Assembly (NCBI RefSeq): GCF_019320115.1
Contig: NC_089586.1
Coordinates: 558,001-622,000, forward strand
Direction: 5' to 3'
Length of the DNA: 64,000 nucleotides
Source: Miscanthus floridulus
Taxonomy: Eukaryota > Streptophyta > Magnoliopsida > Poales > Poaceae
Both the position numbers and the translations under genes were made by a program. Below the pieces are notes generated by a model that worked only from the letters and a program-made list of their open reading frames with translations, had not been told where the DNA came from and ran no database searches. Positions 31,963 through 45,300 of this stretch are shown piece by piece (positions within the stretch are counted from its first letter, which is position 1; each line of letters begins with the position of its first letter).

Positions 31963-33993
31963 GCTAGTCCCCGAGCGTTTTGTATCCGCTTGGCGACGCC
32001 GTCCTAATCAAGTCCGAGTAGTTTATCATAAAGCCGAGCAGTGAAGATTGAAGCCGACCAGTTCGACTGGTAATCTGAGCGGTGAAGATTGAAGCAAACT
32101 GGTCGGCAGGCTTTAGACTTGCGCGAGTAAAGCTTGTCAGAAGGATGTAAGGGGCTTAAGATCAAATTTGAAAATTCTTCACCTTAGCAAAGTGTAGCCA
32201 TTTATGCTCCTTAGTCAATAAGGAGTGTAAATCAGAAAAAAAAGCACTACATTCACCGTCAGGTGAAGTGTAGCCACTTAGTCCCCAAGCCTGCTGGAAG
32301 ATGAAAAATTAAATCTTGTAGCAGGGTCAAAGAAAATAAATCTGAAAGCTTGTCAACGTTATCTATCATGTACTTATCAAAACCGCAGGCATGCTGTCCA
32401 AGATTAGCACCCTGATCTGAACAGCATGGAGCAACTTAAAAGCACAACAATGAGACATGGCAAAATCCAAATGCCAAGGAAGTCCCCAGCTTAGTTGACG
32501 ACTTTTGCACAAAGAATCCAAGCGCTGAGGAGTCCCCAGCATAGCTGGCAAGTTCTCAGCGTAGCCGTCGATGAATCCAAAGCGACAAGCAATATGACCA
32601 ATGAGTTGGTGATGACAGCCGAGCAGTCCAACCAATTTGGTCGACAATGAAGTGAATGCCTGAGCGAAAGTGAGCATCGAACAGTCTGACCAACTGGTCA
32701 GCAATGAAGTCCATGAGCCGAACGGTCTGACCAGTTGGTCGACGGTGAAGTCCGAGTGCCAGGTGGGGCGACCACCTAGACGATGATCCTCTTGTCCTTC
32801 CTGACAGATCTAGTCCCCGAGCGTAAGCTTGTTGACTAAACCAGGCCCCTGAAATGAAAATATATAGAACGGGTAGTTCATGATATAAAATATATGAAAC
32901 CCAGAGAAAAATCAGCAGTGATGAAATAGCGTATGCAGCTCGACGATCAGTTGAGATGAACATTATGTTTGTTTTTGGATGAAGTGTTCATATTTAACAT
33001 AAACCATCTGAACAGTTAGTTTGCAGCTAAGCCTCCAACCCTGGCTAGCCTGTTAAACATAACGTGGAGTGTGGAGCCTGTGTGTGTAGGAAGAACAAAG
33101 CGTCACCAAGGAGCCGCTGTCGACCACCCGTAACGCAGAGGGTAAACGCTCGTGCACGTGTAAGGAGAAGCCAGAGATAGGACCGTCTTTGGGGACATCC
33201 TAGCGTCAACATGACTGTTTGAGGATTTATTGAGTCAAAAGCATGTGTCATCTTTAAGATGGTATACGCGAAGAAAAAAGTTGTTTGGAGAATAATTATG
33301 GAGAGACATCGAAGACGTATAAAGATTTAGACAATATTTAGAAGAATATTAAAGCTTGACTTAGCTTGATTGACACCAAGTGGAGTACAGGCGCCGGTGA
33401 GTCATGATGTCCAAGTAGATGGATGTGATTTGGATGGCTCGCTTGATAGCTCGAATAGTTCGCTTGACAGCTCGAACAGTTCGCTTGACAGCTCGAACGA
33501 GTATGTGGAGTCATAGGTGAACGGGCGTAATCGGAGCCTGATGGAGTCCATCCGCATGGGGAGGCGAAGACCTTGGGCATGTCCGACCGAGGCGAGGGCG
33601 TAGTCCAAGATCTTCCTTGCATGTCTGACATACGTGAGGTCACTTACATGGTGGTGTAGATCTAGATGTATATGTGCTTGTATATCTCTTCAACAACTCC
33701 AATTAGCTTGTATGGCTGATTAGCATCTTTGGTGAAAACACTGCTCCACATCGTGTTATCGCCGGTCGCCTTTCCTGATTGCTGGTTGTCGTGATCCGTG
33801 GAAATGATCTTACGTATCCGATCAAAAATCATGAGCAACAACAAGATGCAATTAGGTTTCTCCCAATAGAAATCATGTAGATATACGTATATATCTGGAA
33901 GTATTCATATAACAATATTTAATTATAAAGCAACTTGACTTAGCTTTCTGGATGATCGTTGTCATGTGTAGATTGGTGAGAGCCTTTTGCTTG

Positions 33994-35241
33994 TGAAAGG
34001 GACCGTGACGCCTAAGAGGGGGGTGAATTAGGAAACTTAAAACTCTAACTCTAAACTATGGCCTCTTTTTCTAACCTTAGCAAAACCTATGCAAAAGATA
34101 AACTATCTAAATGTATAACTACGATTTTGCTAGTGTATTGCTATCTCTACTGCAAAAGGAGTTATACAAACAATGTAAATGCGGAAGCTAAAGAGTAAGG
34201 TAGAGATATGCAAACTCCCATCGATGACTCTGGTATTTTTACCGAGGTATCAAGAAGCGCGCAAGCTTTCCCCTAGTCCTCGTTGGAGCACCTCACAAAG
34301 GCCAAGCCCCCGGTCGGGTAACTCCATGTATAGCCCTAGGCCTTCCCCACGTGCAAGTGGGTCTCTGGTGTGCCTTCTGGCAAGCCTCTCCCAGACCGCT
34401 CCCCGCCGTCTTCACTATCAAGGTTCTGACCAAACCATCGCGGGCCTTGTTCCCTCTAGTACACAGTGGTGACCATACCACAAACGCTGTTGGTGTGATC
34501 TCTCAAGATTATAAGCCCATCCGATGTACAACAATGGTGCGCGCAAGCACCGAGTGCTAAGAGGTGTGCAAACCTCACTAAACACTAGGCCTAAATCTAG
34601 AGCAAGCGCATAAGTGGTGGTCTAACTAACCTAAGCACTACGCAAAGCACCTACGCTAATCACCGAATGTATCACTAAGCACTATGCAAGTGGAGACCAC
34701 TAAAGTGGCATATCAACACCCTTGGTATGTTTCCTCCGCTCTCCACATATTAAATAGCCGGTTAGGGGTCTATTTATAAGCCCTATGAAGAAAGTAGCCG
34801 TTGGGGGCGAAACCCAGCTTTCTGCTACTGACCGAACGCTGCTGTCGTCCTGACCGAACACGTCCGGTCGTCCCAACTGTTAGAGCGCGCGTGTTGATCG
34901 GACTCTATGCTAAGTCCGGTCTCACTCGATCGGACGCGTCCGATCACGCTGGCACCGCTCTGGAACCTCTGTCGAGCTCGTTTCTTTATGATCTTACGTT
35001 CGACTTGGTTTCCAACTTCATGCTTGAACTATGCTTGATATCTTGGGTCTTCTCTTGTGCTTCTAGAGTCATGCTTATGGCATTGATCGTAGGATCATCA
35101 TGTCGCCTTCGTCCAAGTCATGTCTTGCACCCTATTGAACTACAAAACAATTACTTGCAAATTTATTAGTCCAATTTGGTTGTGTTGGTCATCAAACACC
35201 ATAATCCAAAGTAAATGGACCTAGGGTCCACTTTTCTTACA
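33994..35241 (-). repeat. 3' LTR of gag-only copia element
   Basis: 1248 bp, beginning TGAAAGGGACCGTGACGCC and ending TTTTCTTACA. Compared with the partner LTR it lacks about 230 bp near 34980, between GCTCTGGAACCTCT and GCTCGTTTCTT. Confidence 0.85.
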
Positions 35242-36492
35242 ATCTTACCCTTTTGGTGATTGATGACAAGACGACCAAAACGAGCAAATAATAAAAATTT
35301 TGGAATTTAAAAACTATTTACATGCTAGGATGCAATGCAAAGGGCAAGGTTATATGATGCTAAAAGATACCATATGTAAACATCTTTAGAAACTTATCTT
35401 GCCCTTGCAAATGTCCCCATGTGGCATTATGGATTTAAGCCCCCCCTAACTCCATAATCCACTATCTTCCCTTTCTCGGACCATTACCACTTGTAAATTA
35501 TTATGATCGTGCTTGCTTTTGGTCCTATAAATTCTCCCCCTTTCGAATCAAACACCGAAAATGAAGACATTAGTAGCACAAGGGAGGGTCAAACTTTGTG
35601 ATCCTATGTATGTGGAGTGGAATAGGTCATAAAATTTGACTTTTACATTACATAGACTAAGTTCCCCCTAAATATATGCATACATATGATGGAGAGTGTA
35701 GTTTATGCATAATTGGCAAATTAATGCACCAGGGAGTTTAATCTATATAATGCATGGAGAAATCATATAAATACCAAAGTTAAATCAACATGATGATATC
35801 AGTTTAGAAATACCATATGTGGAAACCAATTTGATTTATACCACTTGCAATAGGTGGTGGATATTTGAAGTATGATGCTAAACTACGGGAACTCCATTTT
35901 TCTTGCAATGAGACTACTACACACATGATAAGCTTGAAAAGGTGTTAGTCTCAAAGCATCCAACTTGTAGAGTAACCTCCCCTTAAATTTGTGCACACAA
36001 GCATGGAATACTTGTAGGAGACATGCACATTGATTTTAGAATAAAAAAAATACCACTTGAAAGATGACATCACATGAATGTGATAATCATTTTCGACGGT
36101 GATATTCAGGAGAAATTATCTATAATTTGGACTTTGACACATATTAGATGAACAATTGTAAAACAAGATATGTGACGTGCTCCTAAATAATTTAAACCAT
36201 GTAGGTTTGCTCCAAGGGTTAAGAGTAAAACCAAGCAAGCCTACCATAAGATATACCTAGTGCATGCAAGATAAAAGATTAAACATGCAAATATAAACCT
36301 AGGCATGAAAAGAAACTAGATGCTAATTGAGATTACAAGAAATTAAATCTAGTTACCTAACATGGGAAGGGGAATTTAGGTCCATAGTATTCACTAACCC
36401 ACTTGATAATTACCTTGCCCATAATGATACACCCCATGAAATGCACCCATACTTTGCCAAGTCTCTAAATTCCCCGAAGTCCATCGGACTTC

Positions 36493-38667
36493 TCACTTCC
36501 CTTTCAAGATCCAAACCTTCTTGGTGCTCTTCATGTTGGAAATGATCTCCTTTAGCACCCAAATGCGTTTGGCCCCATTTTTGTCTTGCTTGTTCACCTT
36601 GATGGCCACCACCTTGTCATTTTTCTTCTTCTTCAAGAGATAAGATGTGGAGGCCTTTTTGTCCACCTTGTTGGTGTAGGTGTTTGTGAGCTTGCTTGTT
36701 TGCTTTTTATTTTTCTCTTTCTTCTTTTCTCCTCCCCCATTCTTCACCTTGAACTCATAGGACTTGTGGCCTTCCTTATGGCATACGTAGCAAACCACGT
36801 TTATCCTTCATCAAGCTTCTTCACTCTCTTGATGGTGTTATCTTTATGAAGTTGAACTTGCTCTGTCTTGCCTTTCACTTGAGTCAACTCCTTGGTGAGG
36901 CGAGCCACTTCTTGCTTGAGTTGCTCATTCTCCATTATGACCTCTTGTGTGCATATTTCTATAATAACTTTCTCAACACAAACTTGGTTGCACAAGGGTG
37001 AGTCTAAACATAAACCATTACAAGAAGTAGAGGCATCCTTTTTAGACATGTCAAAAACTGAACCTTTCTTTTTAGGTGCCTCGGTGGGGGTTGTATTGAT
37101 GGCTTCAAGATTTACAATTTTATTAGTTAGCTCATCACAATGTTTACACATGGTTTCTATTTTAGCAAGCAAACTTTTATAAGCATCTTGTGAGCTAGCT
37201 AACTTTTCTTTTAATTTTTTATTTTTTTTACAAATTACTCATTATTGATTGTGCATGCATTTGTTGTTGCACTAGCCTCAAGTTGCTCAATTTTAGTAGA
37301 TAGTTCAATGTTGAGATTAGCAAATGTCTCATATTGTTCAAGCAAGGTTTTATATACTTCTTGTGAACTATATAGCTTTTCTTGCAACATTTTTAGCTTC
37401 GTTTGTTGGCTAGTGCAAGCCTTAGCATATTTAAGATTTTCTTGCACAAGTTTATTAAGAGAAGGCATTTCATCATCACTATCACTCTCACTAGAGGATG
37501 AGCTTTTTTTACCTTGTGCCATAAGACACACACGAGAAGAGCTTGATGATAAGTGCTTGTGGCCTCGCGCTCTTGTGATGGTCTTCTTCTTCACTTGAAG
37601 AATCATCCAATGACCTTATTGATGTGAGGGCTTTGACCTTACACGCCTTCTTCTTTGTCTTGGGTGTGGGCTTGTTTGGACAAACTTTCACAAAGTGCCC
37701 CAACTCATCGCATTCATAGTATCCTTTCTTTCTTTGCTCATTTCTTTGATTGGTGAAGATAAAATCTTGAATTTTGGATGGGCACACCCTTGACATTGAG
37801 CCTTTGGATTATCTTCTCCACCTTATTGATAAGTTTGATTGATTCTTCATCAAGGTTAGAGGTGGAGGAGGAAGATTGATCATTATCACTTGATGAATCA
37901 TCATCATCATCATCATTATTATTATCATCATCATCCTCATCTTCTTCTTCATCTTCACTTGAGGAGCTTGAGCTTGTCTCAATTTGCTTGCCCTTCATCT
38001 TCTTTTTCTCACTATATGGGAGAGCTTTGCCTTTGCTTGATGACGAGACTTTTTCTTGACCCATCTTCAGTGACATTTCAAATGCCACTATCTTGCCAAT
38101 GACTATGACCGGGGTCATGGTGCTCAAGTCCTCTATGTTGTGAAGGACGGTGATGATGCTTGCATATTTCTTTTGTGGTAGCATGGAGATGATCTTCCTC
38201 ATGATGTCCGCATCATCTAGCTTCGTTAATCCTATTAAATAGAGCTCATTGATAATTAGATTTAAACGAGAATACATATCACGAACAAGCTAATCATCAT
38301 TCATTTTTAAGGAATTATAATTTTATTTAGCTAAACAATATTTTTGCTCATGGACATTAGTTGTGCCGTCATGGAGCTCTGGGAGTTTTAACCAAATTTC
38401 ATGTGTCGTATTTAAAGTGAACACTTAGTTAAACACATCCATGCTAAAAGATTCAAATAAGCAATTTTTAGCTCTAACATTGAAATGAATTTCTTTTCCT
38501 TCACTCTTTGTGGATTTATCGGGATTCTTAATGGGTTTTATCCCATCACGAGCGACTCTCCAAACACCCAAATCTACCACCTCAAGGTGATAAGTCATTC
38601 TAGCTTTATAGTAGGGAAAGTTAGTGCCATCAAAGTGTGGAGGCCTAGAGGTATCCATCCCAACCAC
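36493..38667 (-). pseudogene. copia gag with coiled coil and two degenerate zinc knuckles
   Basis: The gag begins MVGMDTSRPPHFDGTNFPYY at 38667. A UBN2-type gag domain follows (38277-37738; LTKLDDADIMRKIISMLPQK), with a break between 38425 and 38277. The first knuckle near 37700 reads YYECDELGHFVKVC, in which the first Cys has become Tyr. A Ser/Asp-rich linker and coiled coils follow (37606-37235 and 37172-36801; NEQLKQEVARLTKELTQVKG). The second knuckle near 36790 reads CYVCHKEGHKSYEF, with the last Cys changed to Phe. It ends near KRIWVLK, where relatives continue into protease, but here coding stops. Several frame breaks are present. Confidence 0.8.
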
Positions 38668-38722
38668 TCTAAATAGCGTCGGCTCAATGGCGGTGAAGCC
38701 AAAGGTCTAAATTGAGCCAACC

Positions 38723-38735
38723 TGCTCCGATACCA
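38723..38735 (-). promoter_or_regulatory. primer-binding site (tRNA-Met type)
   Basis: The minus strand reads TGGTATCGGAGCA, one base from TGGTATCAGAGCA, two bases inside the LTR at 38738. Confidence 0.82.
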
Positions 38736-38737
38736 AT

Positions 38738-40219
38738 TAAAAGGGACCGTGGCACCTAAGAGGGGGGGGGGGTGAATTAGACAACTTAAAACTCTAACTC
38801 TAAACTATGACATCTTTTTCTAACTTTAGCAAAACCTATGCAAAAGATAAATCATCTAAATGTGCAACTATGGTTTTGCTAGTGTGTTGCTATCTCTACC
38901 GCAAAAGGAGTTATGCAAACAAGGTAAATGCGGAAGCTAAAGAGTAAGGTAGAGATATGCAAACTCCCATCGATGACTTTGATATTTTTACCGAGGTATC
39001 GAGAAGCGCACAAGCTTGTCCCTAGTCCTTGTTGAAGCCCCTCGCAAGGAATCCCTCGCAAGGGCTAAGCTACCAGTCGGGTAACTCCATGGATAGCCCC
39101 GGGCCTTCCCCACACGCAAGTAGATCTCCAGTGTGCCTTCCGGCAAGCCTCTCCTGGACCGCTCCCCGCCGTCTTCACTATCAAGCTTCCGGTCGAACCA
39201 CCACGGGCCTTGTTCACTCCGGTACATGGTGGCGGCCACACCACAAACATGGTTGGTGTGATCTCGTAAGATTACAAGCCCCTCCGATATACAATAATGA
39301 TGCGCGCAAGCATCGAGTGGTAAGAGGTGTGCAAACCTCACTAAACACTAGGCCTAAACCTAGAGCAAGCGCATAAGCGATGGTTTAACTAACCTAAGCA
39401 CTTCGCAAAGCATCTACGCTAATCACCGAATGTATCACTAAGCACTATGCAAGTGGAGATCACTAAATTAGTGTATCAACATCCTTGATATGTTTTCTCA
39501 GCTCTCCACATATCAAATGGCCGGTTGGGGGTCTATTTATAAGCCCCATAGAGAAAGTAGCCATTGGGGGTGAAACCTAACTTTATGATATTAACCGGAC
39601 GCTGTTGTCATCCTGACCGGACGCGTTTGGTCGTCCCGACCGTTAGAGCACGTGCGTTGATTGGACTCTGGGCCGAGTCCAGTATCACTCGATCCGACGC
39701 GTCTGGTCCTGCTGGCGTCGCTCTGGAACCTCTCTGGACTCGATCGGACGCTATACTTTGTGCGTCCGATTGTTCAGTGCCGCTGCGTTCGGTCACGCTA
39801 AAAACATTACCATGACGAAGAACAGTGTCATCGATGCATCCGGTCATTGCTTCGCTCAGCGTCCGGTCACAGCTGCGGGCGCCTGCTGTTGCCGAGCAAC
39901 TGATTAGATGCGTCCGGTCCCTATAAGGGTCGCGTTCGGTCACCTCTGGCAAGCTCGTTTCTTCGCGATCTTGCGTCCGGCTTGGTTCCCATCTTCGTGC
40001 TTGAACTATGCTTCATATCTTGGGTCTTCTCTTATGCTTCTAGGGTCTTATTTATGGTGTTGATCATGGGATCATCATGTCGCCCTTTGTCCAAGTCACG
40101 TCTTGCATCCTATTGAACTACAAAATAATTACTAGCAAATTTATTAGTCTAATTTGGTTGTGTTGGTCGTCAAACTCCAAAATCCAAAGTAAATGGGCAT
40201 AGGGTCCGTTTTCCTTATA
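38738..40219 (-). repeat. 5' LTR of gag-only copia element
   Basis: 1482 bp, beginning TAAAAGGGACCGTGGCACC (TG eroded to TA) and ending TTTTCCTTATA. It contains GGACGCG/CGCGTCCG repeats at about 39590-39930 that are partly deleted from the partner LTR. Confidence 0.83.
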
Positions 40220-40748
40220 GCTTATTGGCATCATCGTCACGTCATGGTGATGTAAACCACTCGTAATTTGCACGACACTGGAGAACATCTGATGACGATT
40301 GCTCAGAAACCCCTCTGCACACGTAGTTTTGTCGACGTTGGAAAGAACTAGCGGTGCCTTCATAGGTTAATTCATGGCCGTGTCGCATTCAGGTTCGGTT
40401 ATCATGATGGTCTGGAATCATCATGAGACCGAGTATATTGCATCCAGGTTGGCCGCTGCGCTTGACATGCACGTTGTCGAGTCGGGCTGTTCCAGTATGC
40501 GTGCAAAGCACGGGGCCGCCTGCCGCCGTCGGGCTCCGCACACCAAAATGCACTCCTGTTAGATGTGTTTCAGCATCAGGCCCCGTCGTAGGTCGTTGTG
40601 GTCGTCTCGTGTTGCGGAAGGACACCACCGTGATCAACCGAGTTGCCTTGGTTGCGAAGTTGATCTTGAAGTCCATTGAGCTATCGATTGTAGGATTCCA
40701 TCTAGCTTGCCATGGGATCAAACGTACAACTCTACCTGTGGCGCTAAC

Positions 40749-41140
40749 TGTCGACAAAAAGATGCTCGGCAGTTCACCGAAGGATATGCCCACTATGGTA
40801 AATTGGTTGGTAGATGTGCGCGTGATCAGGAACTAGATGGCAATAGAGACACAAGACACAAGATTTATACAGGTTCAGACCGTCAACGTGACATAAAATC
40901 CTATGTTCTGTACTCTATTATTTTGTATTGCTGGAATACGAGATTGGATGTGGGATAGGGGACCTCTGTCCCTCCTTATATTCTCTGGATGGGTAGGGTT
41001 AGAAGAAAAATATTCTATTTAATATTACAATATCTTCTTTTAGCCTTGTGATGCACGTCGATCAGTGTCGTGCACCGCACACCTTAATCTTATGAGTTGG
41101 GTCACCTCTAACGGTACAGTCCATGTTTTATACGGGGTCA

Positions 41141-41142
<2 letters not shown>
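40749..41142 (+). repeat. 3' LTR of split non-coding LTR element
   Basis: It begins TGTCGACAAAAAGATGC. Homology to 31407-31962 runs up to GGGGTCATG and is then replaced by a C run. Confidence 0.8.

Positions 41143-41174
<32 letters not shown>
41143..41174. repeat. 32-bp poly-C homopolymer
   Basis: 32 consecutive C residues where the LTR partner has only GTCCCCACA. This may be a true expansion or an assembly error at a hard-to-sequence spot. Confidence 0.95.
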
Positions 41175-41175
<1 letters not shown>

Positions 41176-41869
41176 AGCCAGGTACGTGTGGATAGTGACA
41201 TCACCGTGCTGCCTGTATCTGTCGCGCGACTGCAAGTGCTCATGGATGCATCATGCAGGGTTGGTTGCGGACGTGGCGATTTGTATCTAATCGCAGTGGA
41301 ACAACGTCCGAACCAGTGGTGCTAAGAACCCCCATGATCCGAGATTTCTGCAAGGATTGGGTTTGGGTAACATCATGCCCATGCCCATGGCCATCCAGTG
41401 TTCAACTTCACCACTTCACAACCCTTTCTGTTCCGGAGTAAACATGGGTGTGATGATCAAGGCTCATAGGGTATCACTTCCGGTCAAAAAACGTAAGTGT
41501 AAGTACTCTCACCCAGTGACACTGTATCACAAACCGGTTGTAATTTTTCAAACTTTCACAGTAGATTAAACTAGGAATAAATTCTCTTCCCTGGTAGCTT
41601 AATTGGAAGGTCTCTCCCTCTCTGTCTCTGTCTCTACAAATTTTATTAGTTCTCCAAAATGACTAAGTCAAATTAGACAACTAATTCAATTTGCTAGTGG
41701 AGGCCTTTAGCCGCTAAAAATTAGGGATCCCAACAGCCTCAACTAATGGATCAACTAACTGTTATCTGAAAATTCAGTTAATGACAGCTAATCGATAGTC
41801 AATTGATTCAAATGATCTACGATCGATTGACAAGTATTATATTATCAACTGACTATAAGCTAGGAAATA
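41175..41869. other. intergenic, no gene seen
   Basis: Flank of the LTR element. Short ORFs only, with no recognisable domain. A TCTCTC microsatellite-like stretch lies near 41615. Confidence 0.5.
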
Positions 41870-42106
41870 CTCCTTCCGTTTTAAATTATAATTCGTTTGA
41901 TTTTTTTAACCTCAAGTTTGACCGCTCGTCATATTTAAAAAAATTATACAAACGTAATCAAATTGAAGCCATTCTTGAAGAACTTTTGTTAATAAAGAAG
42001 TCATGACAAAAGAAGTGATGTTTAGCATAAATTTTTGGAATAAGACGAGTTATCAAACTTAGAGTAAAAAAGTTAAATGAACTATAATTTGAAATGGATT
42101 TAGTAG
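41870..42106. mobile_element. Stowaway MITE, 237 bp
   Basis: TA duplications flank it (41868-41869, 42107-42108). Its inverted ends contain TTTTAAATTATAATTCGTTT and (reversed) TTTCAAATTATAGTTCATTT. It lies about 200 bp upstream of the phosphatase start codon, within its likely promoter. Confidence 0.82.
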
Positions 42107-42310
42107 TAAACAACATGATTTTTTTTTAATAAAACAACACTCCCACTGCCCGCTGTGGCAACGTGCGCCCGCTGCTCCCCGCTGAGTCAACTGAACTCAC
42201 ATGAACCGCGATCGTGAAGGAATTGTTTAACCTGATCTGAGCTTCCTGCGCACACTCGTTAACTCAAGCTTAAGTCACGAACTTAAAGATTCAAAAACAA
42301 ATGCTTTCCA

Positions 42311-45300
42311 ATGCCACCGTCGGCCCTTCTCTTTCTGCTCGTCGCCCACCTCGCCGCCGGCGAGCCCACATCCACCACGACCCTCACTGCCACCCCGTCG
42401 ACGCTGACCAAATCAGACCACGCAATCACCCTCCGATGGTCGGGCCTCCCCGACCCGAGCCCGCTCGACTACGTCGCCGTCTACTCCCCGCCGTCCTCCG
42501 GCGACCTCAATTACCTCGGGTTCCTCCTCCTCAACTCCTCCGCCTCCTGGGCCACGGGTGCCGGCAGCCTCACGCTCCCGCGCCTGCCCGACCTGCGCGC
42601 CCCCTACCAGTTCCGCCTGTTCCGAGGACGACGGCGCGTTGACCAGCAGGACGGCGACACGCTCCCCGACGCCAGCCACCGCGCCGCCGTCTCCGGCAAT
42701 GTGGCCTACGAGGGATCTGGCGCCCGGCCCGCTCAGCTGCACCTGGCGTTCACCGACGAGGTGGACGAGATGCGGGTGCTGTTCGTCTGCGGCGACGACG
42801 GGAGGAGGTTCGTGAGGTACGGGCCCGCTGGTCGGCGAGAGGAGGAGTGGGAAGAGGTGCCGGCGGAGGCGAGGACATACGAGCAGCGGCACATGTGCGA
42901 CTACCCGGCGAACGACAGCGTCGGGTGGCGGCACCCTGGGTTCGTCTTCGACGGCGTGATGAAGGGATTGCAGCCTGGGACAAGGTACTTCTACAAGGTA
43001 TAGATACATATAACTTGCATGAGTTTTGCTAGTTTCCACTTCGAGTGATATGATTAAGTGGTTACTAGTAGTACTTCCATTGTGATCTGAGAGTTTGAAT
43101 TTCTGATAGATAGAGCTCATTGTAGCACCTGGGTGCCAATAAATATTTTTGTTGGATACTTGTTCGGCTCTAGCTTGATTGGAACAATTGCTGCCTACGA
43201 GTCACTTCAGATCTGAACTGATAAACCCTTTGGCTCCCCATCTGTGGATCTGCCCATCCGAACATCCTAGTTTGGGGCCTTTCATTGTCTGAAAGTTGTG
43301 CAAAAATTAATTTTAGAACACTAGCTTCAGTTTGATAGTCAAGTTTTTTATGCTTGCTTCCAGTATTCGTGCAAGAATTCTTGCTTTTCTGTCCTTCGAT
43401 TAGGGAACCAAAGCCTACCAGAATCACTCACTACTAGCATTACAGCGTACTTACTAGTCCATAAACCTGTGTATCTGCACAGGGCTAGCAATTTTACAAC
43501 ATAAGTATTAGAAGTTTTCGGATAAATCTAGACCTGCAAAAATTGAAATTGTCCATACATATACTTCGTCCTCTTTTTCCTATGTAAGACTATGGATACC
43601 AATTTAAGTGACTTCCTATCCTCATTCCAAGTTTTCCCTTTTTCATCGCATCTCCACATGCGCTTGACATGTGCTTAGTCGAAACCTTACCTTGAGCTAT
43701 GTCAGCTGTTGTTGTAGTCTATCTATCGAGAGTCGTGACTTCATAAGCAAGTTTTTTAAAATCATGGTCCTGAATTGTATCGAAACTCTAATGGTAAGAT
43801 CCCAAATTGTAGGATCATAATTACTAGAATCATAAAATCGTAGGTTCTACTTAACAGAATTGTAGAATCATCCTAATAAAATAAGATTGTAAAGTAGTAA
43901 AATCGCACCATAGAATTTTGATTTTAACAACTATGTTCATAAGTTCAGATTGTGGCTTCCCATTCGATCTTACCTACTGCAATTTTTAATAGAACATTTT
44001 CCCTCAACATATAAGTTGAAACCCTAGCATTTGCTCTCTCTCCCTTATTCCTGGCCCATTCTTTGGAGTTTTTTTTTTAATTAAGAATCTAGATTTTAGG
44101 TCTAAGAGTGAACTCTAATTTACTAAAATTGCATAAATAGGCATTTCATTCAACCTATACCATAGTGCTCAATGTGTTGAATTTTCTCTAGAAAAAATGG
44201 AGTGCTTACTATTAAACTAGCAATGTACATATGCTACGATTTTTCGAATAAAACATAATAAGTTTACCTGAAGTAACAATTTATATAATTTTTTAGCATG
44301 GAGTACTATTAATATAATTTAACATGGAATGACAGTTGCGCTTTGAAGTTCACTAGAATTAGGATCTTTGCTTGTCGCAGATAATCGAGCTTGGACCTGG
44401 GCTATTTTAGTCTTTATTAGTGAAGCACAAAGAGCAGGACTCCATTGTAAAAGCTTAGATTTTGATGTTAGGAACAGCTGGCTTGGTCCTCGATAGGGAA
44501 CATTTCATCCATTTTGAAGAGATGTCTTAATAAATATCAACAAATAGACTTCTGGAGCAACCACATTTGCGTGACAAGCTAAACTAGGTCAAACAAATAA
44601 TTATTTTTCATAGCTCATAGTTTCAAGTTTCAACCATGATGAGCATCCAACATCATCAGCATTTGGTATAAATATTCCATCATATGTCACATTCACCTGA
44701 TCTTTTCAAGTTTAACTGTTATTGGTAGGTTGGCAATGGCAATGATTCAGGAGGTTGGAGTGAGACATATAGCTTCATCTCACGTGACATTGAGGCCAAT
44801 GAGACCATTGCATTCCTCTTTGGTGATCTGGGCACTTATGTTCCTTACAACACCTACTTTCGAACACCTCAAGAAAGTTTGTCAACTGTGAAATGGATCC
44901 TCCGTGATCTTCAAGCCCATAAAGACAAACCTGCAGTCATTTCACATATCGGTGACATCAGCTATGCTAAAGGTTATGCATGGTTATGGGATCATTTCTT
45001 CGAACAGATTGAACCTATTGCTGCGAATACACCATACCATGTCTGCATTGGAAATCATGAGTATGACTGGCCTTCCCAACCTTGGAAACCCACCTGGGCT
45101 GCAAACATATATAATGGGAAGGATAGCGGCGGTGAATGTGGTGTACCATACAGCATCAAGTTCAGAATGCCTGGAAACTCCTCTTTCCCTACTGGCACCA
45201 GTGCTCCTGACACTCGGAATCTCTACTACTCATTTGATGCAGGTGTTGTTCATTTTGTTTACATGTCCACTGAAACTGATTTCACTCATGGCAGTGATCA

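Larger units (their letters stand above)
33994..40219 (-). mobile_element. gag-only copia element (SIRE-like, non-autonomous)
   Basis: The left LTR is 33994-35241 and the right LTR 38738-40219. They are flanked by GCTTG (33989-33993) and GCTTA (40220-40224), a 5-bp duplication with one mismatch. On the minus strand it reads 5' LTR, Met-type primer-binding site, a coiled-coil gag with two degenerate knuckles (36493-38667), about 1.25 kb without coding (35242-36492), then 3' LTR. Protease, integrase and RT are absent. It inserted into the non-coding LTR element that spans 31407-41142. Confidence 0.85.
31407..41142 (+). mobile_element. non-coding LTR element (same family as 10507-12817), split by copia element
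   Basis: The 5' LTR is 31407-31962 and the interior is 31963-33993 plus 40225-40748. The 3' LTR starts at 40749 and runs into a C homopolymer at 41143. The interior before the 3' LTR ends CTCTACCTGTGGCGCTAAC, the family's pre-LTR motif. The interior totals about 2.5 kb and has no gag or pol similarity. Shared leader TAGTCCCCGAGCG follows the 5' LTR, with no standard primer-binding site seen. The 3' terminus and target duplication cannot be confirmed because of the C run. Confidence 0.8.

Noticed and set aside
41040..41325. ORFs with poly-Gly or poly-Pro runs
   Set aside because: Produced solely by translation of the 32-bp C homopolymer.
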